A stretch of 6,395 bases of DNA from Fusobacteriota bacterium (GCA_003973585.1 QNYN01000021.1:1-6395), one strand, 5' to 3'. Positions 1 to 6,008 are shown, numbered from the stretch's first letter. Program-made: numbers and translations. Notes: generated by a model from the sequence alone, not told the origin.

Positions 1-103
1 GTCTAATGGAGTAGATGAAAAGAAAATTATACTAACAGAGACTGAAAATTTAGAAGAAACTGAAAAAACAATTCCAGAAACTACAATTATATTAAGTAAA
101 TAA
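1..103 (+). CDS. C-terminal end of an unidentified protein (5' truncated)
   Basis: An open frame enters from the left edge (first complete codon at position 2) and ends at TAA 101-103. It encodes the last 33 residues of a protein, beginning SNGVDEKKII and ending ETTIILSK. The tail is charged and rich in Glu, Lys and Thr, with a short hydrophobic strand (TIIL) just before the end. The stop lies 5 nt before the stem of the terminator at 109-144, which is the normal position for a gene end and supports this frame being real. The fragment is too short and too low in complexity for me to assign a family. The helix-then-strand ending resembles the tails of several alpha/beta enzymes, but that is not an identification. 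Confidence 0.6.
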   Translation, partial: SNGVDEKKIILTETENLEETEKTIPETTIILSK

Positions 104-108
104 AAATA

Positions 109-144
109 TCCACCTACTTCTAAAGTGTAGGTGGACATTTTTTT
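109..144. terminator. Bidirectional Rho-independent terminator
   Basis: A 9-bp perfect stem pairs TCCACCTAC (109-117) with GTAGGTGGA (127-135) around a 9-nt loop. On the plus strand a run of seven T follows (138-144). On the minus strand the hairpin is followed by TATTTTTA, the complement of 102-109. It can therefore end both the plus-strand gene stopping at 103 and the minus-strand hut/M42 operon. The M42 stop codon (143-145 on the complement) lies partly inside the plus-strand T tract, so the two genes share one very compact convergent terminator. Confidence 0.9.
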
Positions 145-1174
145 ATTTGCAGTATTCTATAACTAATTTTGTAGTATTCATAATTCCATCTATATGAGTT
201 CTTTCATAAGAATGAGAAGCATCAACACCAGGTCCAATTAACGCATGTTTAATTTGAGCTCCTCCACGAAGTAGAGCAGAAGCATCTGAACCATAATATT
301 TATAAATATCGATTACATAATCAATATCATTATTTTGACATAAATTTACTAATTTTTTCTTTGTTTCCAAGTCATAAGGTCCTGAAGAATCTTTAGCACA
401 AATTGTAACTTTATTTTCTTTTGAAGTCTGACCTATACCTGGAGAAGCCATATCAATAGCTAAAATTTCACTAGTTAATTCATTGGCAATACCAGCAGCT
501 CCATGTCCTACTTCTTCATAATTAGAAATGAAAAAATCTATAGTATGTTGAGGAGTAATGTTATTTTCTAAAAGGTATTTGCAAACTCCTAAAATAATAG
601 CAACTCCAGCTTTATTATCTAAATGTCTACTTTTGATAAATCCAGATTCAGTTACTTCTACCCTTGGATCAAAATAAATAAAATCTCCGACATTAATTCC
701 TAAATTTTCTATATCACTTTTATTTTCTACTAATTCATCTAATCTCACAACCATATTATCTTCAGTTCTTTTATCAGATCTTGGAGCATCTCCATAATTA
801 TGTACAGATGACTTTTCAAATAAAATTGTTCCACGGAACTCTTTTCCTTCAATTGTAGAAATAGTACAATATTCCCCATCTACAGAATTCCAAGAAAATC
901 CACCAATTTGAGTCATTTTAATATATCCATTAGGAGTAATTTCTTTAACCATAGCTCCTAAAGTATCTATATGTGCTGCTATAATTTTACTTTCTTTTTT
1001 ACTTCCTGCAATAGTAGCTTTTAGAGCTCCTTTAGTTGTTATTTCACTTTTAATTCCTAATTTTTCAAATTCTTCCTTACAAATTTGGATTCCCTTATTA
1101 GTATCTCCACTAGGACTAGGAACATTTAGAATTTTAACTAAAACTTCTAAAATATATTTTTCAAGATTTGACAT
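143..1174 (-). CDS. M42 family metallo-aminopeptidase (cellulase M/FrvX-like)
   Basis: A 343-residue protein of normal length for peptidase family M42, whose members are cytoplasmic di-metal (Zn/Co) aminopeptidases, often forming large tetrahedral complexes that trim short peptides. The expected metal and catalytic positions are all visible: AAHIDTLG (His68, Asp70), SRHLDNKAG (bridging Asp186), NYEEVGHGAAG (general base Glu220 and metal ligand Glu221), AIDMAS (Asp241) and DASHSYERTH (His321). There is no signal peptide. The start is set by AGGAGG at 1181-1186, 6 nt before the ATG. That site overlaps the fchA stop codon (gap 10 nt), so translation is probably coupled to fchA. It is the last gene of the hut operon. 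By inference it could supply histidine from peptides, but family members differ in specificity and some act as deblocking or glutamyl aminopeptidases. The family call is firm and the substrate is unknown. Confidence 0.93.
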   Translation of the reverse strand: MSNLEKYILEVLVKILNVPSPSGDTNKGIQICKEEFEKLGIKSEITTKGALKATIAGSKKESKIIAAHIDTLGAMVKEITPNGYIKMTQIGGFSWNSVDGEYCTISTIEGKEFRGTILFEKSSVHNYGDAPRSDKRTEDNMVVRLDELVENKSDIENLGINVGDFIYFDPRVEVTESGFIKSRHLDNKAGVAIILGVCKYLLENNITPQHTIDFFISNYEEVGHGAAGIANELTSEILAIDMASPGIGQTSKENKVTICAKDSSGPYDLETKKKLVNLCQNNDIDYVIDIYKYYGSDASALLRGGAQIKHALIGPGVDASHSYERTHIDGIMNTTKLVIEYCK

Positions 1175-1184
1175 CTATAACCTC

Positions 1185-1826
1185 CTAAATTATTTGACTA
1201 TTTACATAGTCCATAATATTTTCTTTTAGAAGTGTAGCATCTTCTTCAATTTTTTCATAGTCTATTTTAAATTTTTCAACTTTAGCTTCATCTTTTAATC
1301 CACCTAAATTAATTTTGACATTTAAGATAGCTCCTCTAATTCCAGTTTCCAGTAACATAGCTCCTACTCCTAAATCTGTTATGGCATTTTGATTTCCATA
1401 TTTAGAAAAGAATGGAAATAATTCCATAGCTTCTAAAGAAGTTTTAGCCACTTCAAATGGAATTTCTGTTGCATATAAAGTTGCCTTTTGAATTTCTTCT
1501 TTTCTAAATTCTTTTTCATCATCAGTATTTTTAGGTAGTCTATATGCAGTCATTAATTGATTAAAAGATGCAGTATCTTCATCAATTAATTTACCTAATT
1601 TTTCTCTGATTTTAAATAATTTTTTTGATTTTTCTGTAAATTCTTCTTTTATAATGTCATCTAATTCGTTGTATTTTTTTTTGTTAATAGCAAGTGATCC
1701 CATCATTCTAGTAAGGGCAATTCCTAAAGTAGAAGCTAATGCAGAAACACTTCCACCTCCTGGAGCAGGTTCATTTGAATCTACTACATCTATAAAATCT
1801 TTTAAGCTCATTTCTAAATAACTCAT
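1185..1826 (-). CDS. fchA: Formimidoyltetrahydrofolate cyclodeaminase (FchA-type, single domain)
   Basis: A 213-residue single-domain member of the cyclodeaminase/cyclohydrolase family. The signature is DSNEPAPGGGSVSAL (residues 16-30), followed by DEDTASFNQLMTAYRLPK (82-99) and a GNQNAITD segment (144-151) leading into a conserved hydrophobic helix and GAILNVKIN (165-173). The family includes the cyclodeaminase half of animal FTCD (5-formimino-THF to 5,10-methenyl-THF plus ammonia) and clostridial FchA, described as a methenyl-THF cyclohydrolase. Position next to ftcD and hutI favours the cyclodeaminase role. The chosen ATG has AGGAG at 1838-1842 with an 11-nt spacer, which is slightly long. 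Met6 would be an alternative but has no better site. The gene starts 37 nt after hutI, with no hairpin between, so it is in the same transcript. Confidence 0.92.
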   Translation of the reverse strand: MSYLEMSLKDFIDVVDSNEPAPGGGSVSALASTLGIALTRMMGSLAINKKKYNELDDIIKEEFTEKSKKLFKIREKLGKLIDEDTASFNQLMTAYRLPKNTDDEKEFRKEEIQKATLYATEIPFEVAKTSLEAMELFPFFSKYGNQNAITDLGVGAMLLETGIRGAILNVKINLGGLKDEAKVEKFKIDYEKIEEDATLLKENIMDYVNSQII

Positions 1827-1863
1827 TGATTATTCAACTCCTATAATTTATTGTTTTTATTAA

Positions 1864-3123
1864 TTAAATAATTTTTCCATCACGAACTACTTGAATTCCA
1901 TTTTTATAAACATCCTTTGTGTGATTGATTCCAAAGTGATACATGATATATTCTAAATTAGGTGTATCAAAAATAACAAAGTCAGCTTTTTTTCCAGGAG
2001 TAATACTTCCAATTTCGAGACCTCTATCAATTGAAAAAGCCGAATTAATTGTAACAGCTGTAATAACCTCTTTAGGTGTCATCCTTAATTTTAATGATCC
2101 CAATTGCATAGCTAATTGCAAATTTTCAGTAGGAGAAGAACCAGGATTATAATCGGTAGAAAGAGCAACTGCTACACCTTTTTCTATCATCATTTTCGCT
2201 TTTGCATATTCTTTATTAAGGTTAAATGAAGTTGTAGGTAAAATATCTGCAATAACTCCTTTTTTAGCCATATCTATCATCCCTTGTTCACTAGTAGCCA
2301 TAAGATGATCAGCAGAAAAAGCTCCTAATTCAGCAGCTAATTCAGCACCTCCTAAAGTAACAATTTCGTCAGCATGAATTTTTAATTTAAAACCTAATTT
2401 TTTAGCTTCTAGAAGTATTTTTCTAGTTTCTTCAATGGAAAATACACCTTCTTCACAAAAAACATCACAAAATTCAGCTAAGTTCTTTTCTTTAATTTCA
2501 GGTAAAGAATCTATAATTTGATTAATAAAAATTTCTCTATTATTTTTATATTCAGGTGGCATAGCATGAGCACCTAAATATGTAGAGATCAAATCAATAG
2601 GATGATCTTCATTTAATTTTTTTGTAACCTCTAATTGCTTTAATTCTGTTTCTCTATCTAACCCATATCCACTTTTAGCCTCTATAGTAGTGACACCATA
2701 AGAGAGCATGATGTCGAGACTTTTTTTAGCTTTATTGTATAATTCGTCAAAAGTTGCATTTTTTGTAGAATTTACAGTACTTAAAATTCCCCCTCCAGCA
2801 TTAAGGATATCCATGTAGGGAACACCATTTAATTTTTTTTCAAATTCATTTTCACGACTTCCACCATGTACTAAATGAGTATGGGGATCAATAAGTCCAG
2901 GTGTTACAGTAAGTCCCATGGCATCTTTAATAACCGTGTTTTCTCCAATAAATGAAGGATCTATTTTACCTTCTCCAACAGTTAAAAATTTACCATCTTT
3001 TATAGCTAAATAGCCATCTTTTATGATGTTAATTTCGTTCATTTGAGATCCTCTAACAGGTTCTTTGCCATCTCCAATTGTAACTAAAGTTCCTATGTTT
3101 TCAATGATTAAATCTGCATACAT
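1864..3123 (-). CDS. hutI: Imidazolonepropionase
   Basis: A 419-residue protein of usual length for HutI, the amidohydrolase-superfamily enzyme that hydrolyses 4-imidazolone-5-propionate to N-formimino-L-glutamate, the third step of histidine degradation. Visible motifs are GLIDPHTHLVHGGSR (76-90; metal His81 and His83, substrate Arg90), SGYGLD (151-156; Tyr153), LGAHAMPPE (183-191; His186), KIHADE (248-253; metal His250, Glu253), SADHL (270-274; His273) and STDYNPGSS (322-330; metal Asp324). These line up with the single-metal site known from Bacillus subtilis HutI. The C-terminal ITPGKKADFVIFD is the usual return to the small beta-sandwich domain. The start is supported by GGAGGA at 3133-3138, 9 nt upstream. 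The gene follows ftcD after only 17 nt. No broken or missing key residue was seen. Confidence 0.97.
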   Translation of the reverse strand: MYADLIIENIGTLVTIGDGKEPVRGSQMNEINIIKDGYLAIKDGKFLTVGEGKIDPSFIGENTVIKDAMGLTVTPGLIDPHTHLVHGGSRENEFEKKLNGVPYMDILNAGGGILSTVNSTKNATFDELYNKAKKSLDIMLSYGVTTIEAKSGYGLDRETELKQLEVTKKLNEDHPIDLISTYLGAHAMPPEYKNNREIFINQIIDSLPEIKEKNLAEFCDVFCEEGVFSIEETRKILLEAKKLGFKLKIHADEIVTLGGAELAAELGAFSADHLMATSEQGMIDMAKKGVIADILPTTSFNLNKEYAKAKMMIEKGVAVALSTDYNPGSSPTENLQLAMQLGSLKLRMTPKEVITAVTINSAFSIDRGLEIGSITPGKKADFVIFDTPNLEYIMYHFGINHTKDVYKNGIQVVRDGKII

Positions 3124-3140
3124 GTGATTTTTTCCTCCGT

Positions 3141-4034
3141 TTATAAATTTGACTCTAAAACTTTTTCCATGGAAAACCCTTCTAAACCTAGATAATACTC
3201 CATTCCCATAGCTAATGCTTCCATTGGAACACTACCTATAATTTCACTTCCCATTACAGGAACTCCATATCTTTTAGCTTCCATTTTTACTGTTTCAAAA
3301 ACTCTATATATAGAAGTCTTTTTATAATTTGTGATATTCATTGTTACTTGAACAATACCTTTTTCTTTTAATTCTACTCCTCCAGCTTTGATATATCTAA
3401 ATCCACCACTAGAATGTCGAATTACTTTAGCAATATTTTTGGCGATTTCTAAATTTGTTGTTCCAAGGTTGATATTATATGCAATTAATGGCATTCTAGC
3501 ACATACTCCAGTTACCCCTGCAGTTTTATGAGGAATCGGTTCACCAAAATCAGGTTTCCAATGAGGATCTTTTAATTTTTCAGCCATTCCTTCAAATTGA
3601 CCTTTCCTTACAGTAGCTAAATTTACCCTATCTTTAGATGTTGCAGCTTCTTCATATAAAAATATAGGAATGTTGTAGCCTTTAGCTAGTCTATCACCTA
3701 TTTTTTTAGCAAGTTCTACACATTCTTCCATTGTAATGTTTTTTATAGGGATAATAGGAAGTACATCTGTAGCTCCCATTCTAAGATGTTCCCCTTTGTG
3801 AACATTTAAATCGATTAATTCTGTAGCAACACCAACAGCTTCATAAACAGCATCTAATACCTTATCTGGTTCTCCTATGATATTTACTACAGTTCTATTA
3901 TAATCTTTATCAGGTTCTACACTTAGGAGTTTCACCCCTTCTCTATTTTTTAATGGAGCAACTATTTTTTCAATTTTATCTAAATCAGTTCCTTCACTAA
4001 AATTAGGTACACATTGAATAACTTGTTTAAACAT
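3141..4034 (-). CDS. ftcD: Glutamate formimidoyltransferase (stand-alone)
   Basis: A 297-residue protein matching the formiminotransferase domains of FTCD without the cyclodeaminase domain, which is encoded separately by fchA. It transfers the formimino group from N-formimino-L-glutamate to tetrahydrofolate, giving glutamate and 5-formimino-THF. Visible family motifs are QCVPNFSEG (7-15), HKGEHLRMGATDVLPIIPI (79-97) and GGFRYIKAGGVEL (210-222). In the second of these, His83 corresponds to the catalytic His82 of the porcine enzyme. NITNYKKTSIYRVFE (233-247) and GVPVMGSEIIG (257-267) mark the C-terminal subdomain. It is the first gene of the four-gene minus-strand operon. The start is set by a G-rich ribosome site (AAGGGGGA, complement of 4041-4048) about 7 nt before the ATG. 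A promoter candidate lies at 4072-4100. Confidence 0.97.
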   Translation of the reverse strand: MFKQVIQCVPNFSEGTDLDKIEKIVAPLKNREGVKLLSVEPDKDYNRTVVNIIGEPDKVLDAVYEAVGVATELIDLNVHKGEHLRMGATDVLPIIPIKNITMEECVELAKKIGDRLAKGYNIPIFLYEEAATSKDRVNLATVRKGQFEGMAEKLKDPHWKPDFGEPIPHKTAGVTGVCARMPLIAYNINLGTTNLEIAKNIAKVIRHSSGGFRYIKAGGVELKEKGIVQVTMNITNYKKTSIYRVFETVKMEAKRYGVPVMGSEIIGSVPMEALAMGMEYYLGLEGFSMEKVLESNL

Positions 4035-4071
4035 TTTAAATCCCCCTTATTAATTATAAATTTTCTCTACT

Positions 4072-4100
4072 ATATTAGTACTTTTTTTTTGATTTTCCAA
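4072..4100 (-). promoter_or_regulatory. Candidate promoter of the hut/M42 operon
   Basis: On the minus strand, TTGGAA (complement of 4095-4100) and TAATAT (complement of 4072-4077) are separated by exactly 17 nt, and the predicted start lies about 30 nt before the ftcD ATG. Each hexamer matches consensus at four of six positions, so the call rests on spacing and location. An A-rich stretch directly upstream of the -35 could act as an UP element. A shifted -10, TATAGT, is also present but has no matching -35. Confidence 0.4.
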
Positions 4101-4115
4101 CATTTTTTTGATTTT
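4084..4115. repeat. Two 13-nt direct repeats with poly-T tracts
   Basis: TTTTTTTGATTTT occurs at 4084-4096 and again at 4103-4115, starting 19 nt apart (just under two helical turns). Read on the minus strand these are A-tracts. One lies in the spacer of the predicted hut promoter and the other just upstream of its -35. The sequence supports the repeat itself. A role in DNA bending or as an UP element is inference, and low complexity in AT-rich DNA is the alternative. Confidence 0.5.
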
Positions 4116-4142
4116 GATATACAATTATGATATTGTTATATG
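4114..4142 (+). promoter_or_regulatory. Extended -10 promoter for the DUF3343 gene
   Basis: TTGATA at 4114-4119 (five of six consensus positions) and TATATG at 4137-4142 (four of six) are 17 nt apart, and TGT at 4134-4136 supplies the TGn extended -10 element. The predicted start near 4149 leaves a leader of about 40 nt before the ATG at 4192. The spacer is occupied by a dyad (4117-4141), which suggests repressible control. Confidence 0.5.
4117..4141. promoter_or_regulatory. Possible operator dyad in the divergent promoter region
   Basis: ATATACAAT (4117-4125) and ATTGTTATAT (4132-4141) are inverted repeats around a 6-nt centre, with one extra base in the right arm. The dyad fills the space between the -35 and -10 of the plus promoter. 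For the minus promoter it lies 17 nt or more upstream of the -35. A protein bound here could block DUF3343 and perhaps activate hut. No known operator consensus is recognised, and AT-rich DNA yields such dyads by chance. Confidence 0.3.
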
Positions 4143-4191
4143 CAATAAAAAAATAAACTTAAAAGGACTATGAAGTATTGGAGAAGATAAG

Positions 4192-4461
4192 ATGAAAAAA
4201 GTAGAAGAATTTAATGTTATTTCTTTTGAATCAACCCATATGGCTATAAAATCTGAAAAACTATTATTAGATATAGGATTAAATATAAGAATAATTCCTG
4301 TACCTAGGGAGATAACAGCTAGTTGTGGATTAGCACTAAAAATAAATACAGATGATTTTATAGAAGTGAAAAAACTTTTAGAAAAAAATAAAATAGATTT
4401 TTTAGGAGTTTATATAGTTAGAAAAAAAGGGTTAAAAAAAGAAATAGAAAAAATAATATAA
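4192..4461 (+). CDS. DUF3343 protein (putative Se/S carrier-like)
   Basis: An 89-residue cytoplasmic protein whose length and pattern match DUF3343, a family of small proteins common in anaerobes and listed in Pfam as putative Se/S carrier-like. The N-terminal FNVISFESTHMAIKSEKLL (residues 8-26) gives the opening beta-strand and helix. IIPVPREITASCGLALK (34-50) carries the family's conserved PR...(S)CG(L) motif, with Cys45-Gly46 as the only cysteine and the likely functional residue. The tail is Lys-rich. The ATG follows GGAGA (4180-4184) by 7 nt. The gene is divergent from ftcD and reads towards the purine permease, but the riboswitch terminator lies between. No selenium genes are visible in the window, so the carrier role is family suggestion only, and biochemical function is unproven. 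Confidence 0.8.
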   Translation: MKKVEEFNVISFESTHMAIKSEKLLLDIGLNIRIIPVPREITASCGLALKINTDDFIEVKKLLEKNKIDFLGVYIVRKKGLKKEIEKII

Positions 4462-4465
4462 TGAG

Positions 4466-4505
4466 TAGTGTAAGAAAATAGTGTAAAAAATAAAGTGTTA
4501 TAAAA
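4466..4505 (+). repeat. Degenerate 13-nt tandem repeat, three copies
   Basis: TAGTGTAAGAAAA (4466-4478) is followed directly by TAGTGTAAAAAAT (4479-4491), identical at 11 of 13 positions. After one extra base, a weaker copy AAGTGTTATAAAA follows (4493-4505). The block fills the space between the DUF3343 stop and the -35 at 4515. It may be a binding-site array or decayed slippage product. No function is assigned. Confidence 0.45.
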
Positions 4506-4514
4506 AAGTTATAA

Positions 4515-4543
4515 TTGACATTTTAAGTGAAATTTAGTATTAT
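4515..4543 (+). promoter_or_regulatory. Strong promoter for the riboswitch-permease transcript
   Basis: A perfect TTGACA (4515-4520) and TATTAT (4538-4543, five of six) are separated by the ideal 17 nt. Transcription should start around 4550, about a dozen bases before the P1 stem of the aptamer, which is the arrangement expected for a riboswitch leader. This is the best promoter in the window. Confidence 0.85.
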
Positions 4544-4560
4544 ATAAAAATAAAATAATT

Positions 4561-4626
4561 AACCCATATATTCTCAAAATTGGTTGAGAGTCTCTACAAG
4601 TCACCGTAAATGGCTTACTATGGGGG
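4561..4626 (+). promoter_or_regulatory. Purine riboswitch aptamer, guanine type
   Basis: The three-way junction of the purine riboswitch is complete. P1 pairs CCCATA (4563-4568) with TATGGG (4619-4624). P2 pairs CTCAA (4573-4577) with TTGAG (4584-4588), extended by T4572-A4589. P3 pairs AAGTC (4598-4602) with GGCTT (4612-4616). L3 is the canonical ACCGTAAAT (4603-4611), and J2/3 is GTCTCTAC with the conserved T at 4595 (U51 in xpt numbering). The specificity base preceding the P1 3' strand is C (4618, xpt C74), which pairs with guanine; adenine switches have U. Two departures from the usual form are visible: L2 (AATTGG) is 6 rather than 7 nt, and J1/2 has T where xpt has A24. The aptamer precedes a purine permease gene, as expected. 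Guanine or hypoxanthine binding should lower expression. Confidence 0.94.
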
Positions 4627-4664
4627 ATAAATTCCCCTATTGTTGATACATGGGGGTTTTTATT
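4619..4664 (+). terminator. Riboswitch expression platform: antiterminator/terminator
   Basis: The terminator pairs CCCC (4634-4637) with GGGG (4652-4655). Inner A-T, T-A, G-C and T-A pairs, with small bulges, close a short loop, and TTTTTATTTT follows (4657-4666). The competing antiterminator pairs the P1 3' strand GGGG (within 4622-4626) with the same CCCC, leaving a short ATAAAT-type loop. The two folds exclude each other. With ligand, P1 keeps TATGGG, CCCC is free, the terminator forms and the permease is off. Without ligand the antiterminator lets transcription through. ATGGGGG occurs twice (4620-4626 and 4650-4656), so one C-run chooses between two identical partners. Confidence 0.88.
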
Positions 4665-4697
4665 TTATAAATTATTTTATAAAAAAAGGAGAAGGAC

Positions 4698-5981
4698 ATG
4701 GATTTTTTTCAATTGGAAAAACACAACACAAATGTTAAACAAGAAATAATAGCAGGGGTAACGACATTTTTAACAATGGCTTATATTATTTTTGTAAATC
4801 CTGGAATATTAGGAGAAGCAGGAATGGATAAAGGAGCTTTAATTACAGTTACTTGTTTAGCAGCATTTGTAGGAACAATGATAACAGCATTATGGGTAAA
4901 TGCACCACTTGCTATGGCACCAGGAATGGGATTAAATGCATTCTTTACTTATACTTTAGTATTTGGAATGGGAGTTTCTTGGAATGTAGCATTAGGAGTA
5001 GTATTTATATCAGGGGTAGTTTTTTTCTTACTAACATTAACAGGATTTAGAGAAAAGATAATTGACGCAATACCACTTCAATTAAGATTGGCAGTAGGAG
5101 CAGGAATAGGATTATTTATTGCATTTATTGGATTTAAAAATCTTGGTCTTGTTGTGGCTAACCCAGCTACATTAGTAGGTTTAGGAGAAATGAATAAAAC
5201 AGTTGCATTAGGTTTATTAGGACTTATGGTTATGGGTGCTTTAGAAATAAAGAAAGTTAAAGGTGGAATTCTTATAGGAATCATTGTTACAACAGTATTA
5301 GGAATAATATTTGGAATTGTAGAAATACCACATGGATTTATCTCTACACCACCATCAATTTCACCAATAGCAATGAAGTTAGATATCTTAGGAGCTTTAA
5401 AAGTTGCTATGATTGGACCTATATTCTCATTTATGTTTGTAGACTTATTTGATTCAGTAGGAACAATAGTTGCTTGTGCTAAAGAAGCAGAAATGATAGA
5501 TGAAGATGGAAAAATAGAAAATGTAAGTAAAATATTAGAAGCAGATGCAGCCGCAACAGTAATTGGATCATTATTAGGAACAAGTACAACTACTACATTT
5601 GTAGAATCAGCATCAGGAATAGCAGAAGGTGGAAGAACAGGATTAACTTCTGCAACAACAGCTGTATTATTTTTCTTAGCAATGTTCTTCACACCTGTTA
5701 TAGCAATAGTTCCAGCATTTGCTACAGCTCCAGCATTAATTATTGTAGGGGTATATATGTTTAAAAACCTTATAGACATTGATTTTCATAATGTAGAAGT
5801 TGCTATCCCAGCATTTTTAACAATTATATTAATGCCTCTTACATATAGTATTAGTACTGGAATAACATTTGGATTTATATCTTATGGAGTTATCCAACTT
5901 ATAACAGGAAAATCTAAAGAAATGAAACCAACAATGTGGGTAATAATAGTAGTAGCATTAATCGAATTATTAGCAAAATAA
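4698..5981 (+). CDS. NCS2 family purine permease (AzgA/PbuG-like; guanine/hypoxanthine)
   Basis: A 427-residue, highly hydrophobic inner-membrane protein of normal length for the AzgA-like branch of the NCS2 transporters, which import hypoxanthine, guanine or adenine, probably with protons. Branch signatures are the N-terminal EIIAGVTTFLTMAYIIFVNP (16-35), NAPLAMAPGMGLNAFF (68-83), FVDLFDSVGT (247-256) and GTSTTTTFVESASGIAEGG (294-312). Gly78/Asn80, Asp249/Asp252 and Glu303 correspond in position to the substrate-site residues described for fungal AzgA. About a dozen hydrophobic segments run through the protein, and the loop near 261-283 is charged. The ATG follows AGGAG (4687-4691) by 6 nt. 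The guanine riboswitch upstream supports guanine/hypoxanthine uptake repressed when purine is abundant. Exact substrate range (PbuG versus PbuO type) cannot be read from the sequence. A terminator follows, so the gene is monocistronic. Confidence 0.95.
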   Translation: MDFFQLEKHNTNVKQEIIAGVTTFLTMAYIIFVNPGILGEAGMDKGALITVTCLAAFVGTMITALWVNAPLAMAPGMGLNAFFTYTLVFGMGVSWNVALGVVFISGVVFFLLTLTGFREKIIDAIPLQLRLAVGAGIGLFIAFIGFKNLGLVVANPATLVGLGEMNKTVALGLLGLMVMGALEIKKVKGGILIGIIVTTVLGIIFGIVEIPHGFISTPPSISPIAMKLDILGALKVAMIGPIFSFMFVDLFDSVGTIVACAKEAEMIDEDGKIENVSKILEADAAATVIGSLLGTSTTTTFVESASGIAEGGRTGLTSATTAVLFFLAMFFTPVIAIVPAFATAPALIIVGVYMFKNLIDIDFHNVEVAIPAFLTIILMPLTYSISTGITFGFISYGVIQLITGKSKEMKPTMWVIIVVALIELLAK

Positions 5982-6008
5982 AACTTTAAATTTGTTTATT
6001 TAAACTAG

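Noticed and set aside
1185..1826. FchA as a methenyl-THF cyclohydrolase of one-carbon metabolism only
   Set aside because: Possible from sequence alone, but placement between hutI and M42 in an ftcD operon makes the cyclodeaminase role the better reading.
1943..2152. 69-codon plus-strand frame inside hutI
   Set aside because: Antisense to conserved HutI motifs; no independent start signals or recognisable domain.
4170..4190. Six-codon leader frame (MKYWRR) just before the DUF3343 start
   Set aside because: A purine-rich AAAAGGA precedes it by only 2 nt, too close for good initiation, and the peptide shows no attenuation-like residue run (no His codons). Probably chance.
4498..4514. GTTATAA repeats as a terminator for DUF3343
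   Set aside because: The short repeats are direct and AT-only; they form no stable stem and there is no U tract before the -35 element.
4561..4626. Adenine or 2'-deoxyguanosine class for the riboswitch
   Set aside because: The specificity base is C (4618), not U as in adenine switches, and the U51 position (4595) is unchanged, unlike the altered position in known 2'-dG variants.
5078..5779. Long open frame of 233 codons antisense to the permease gene
   Set aside because: Low-complexity translation rich in Ile, Asn, Pro and Ala, no ribosome site or motif, and it lies opposite a clear family-level match on the plus strand. It is a shadow frame.
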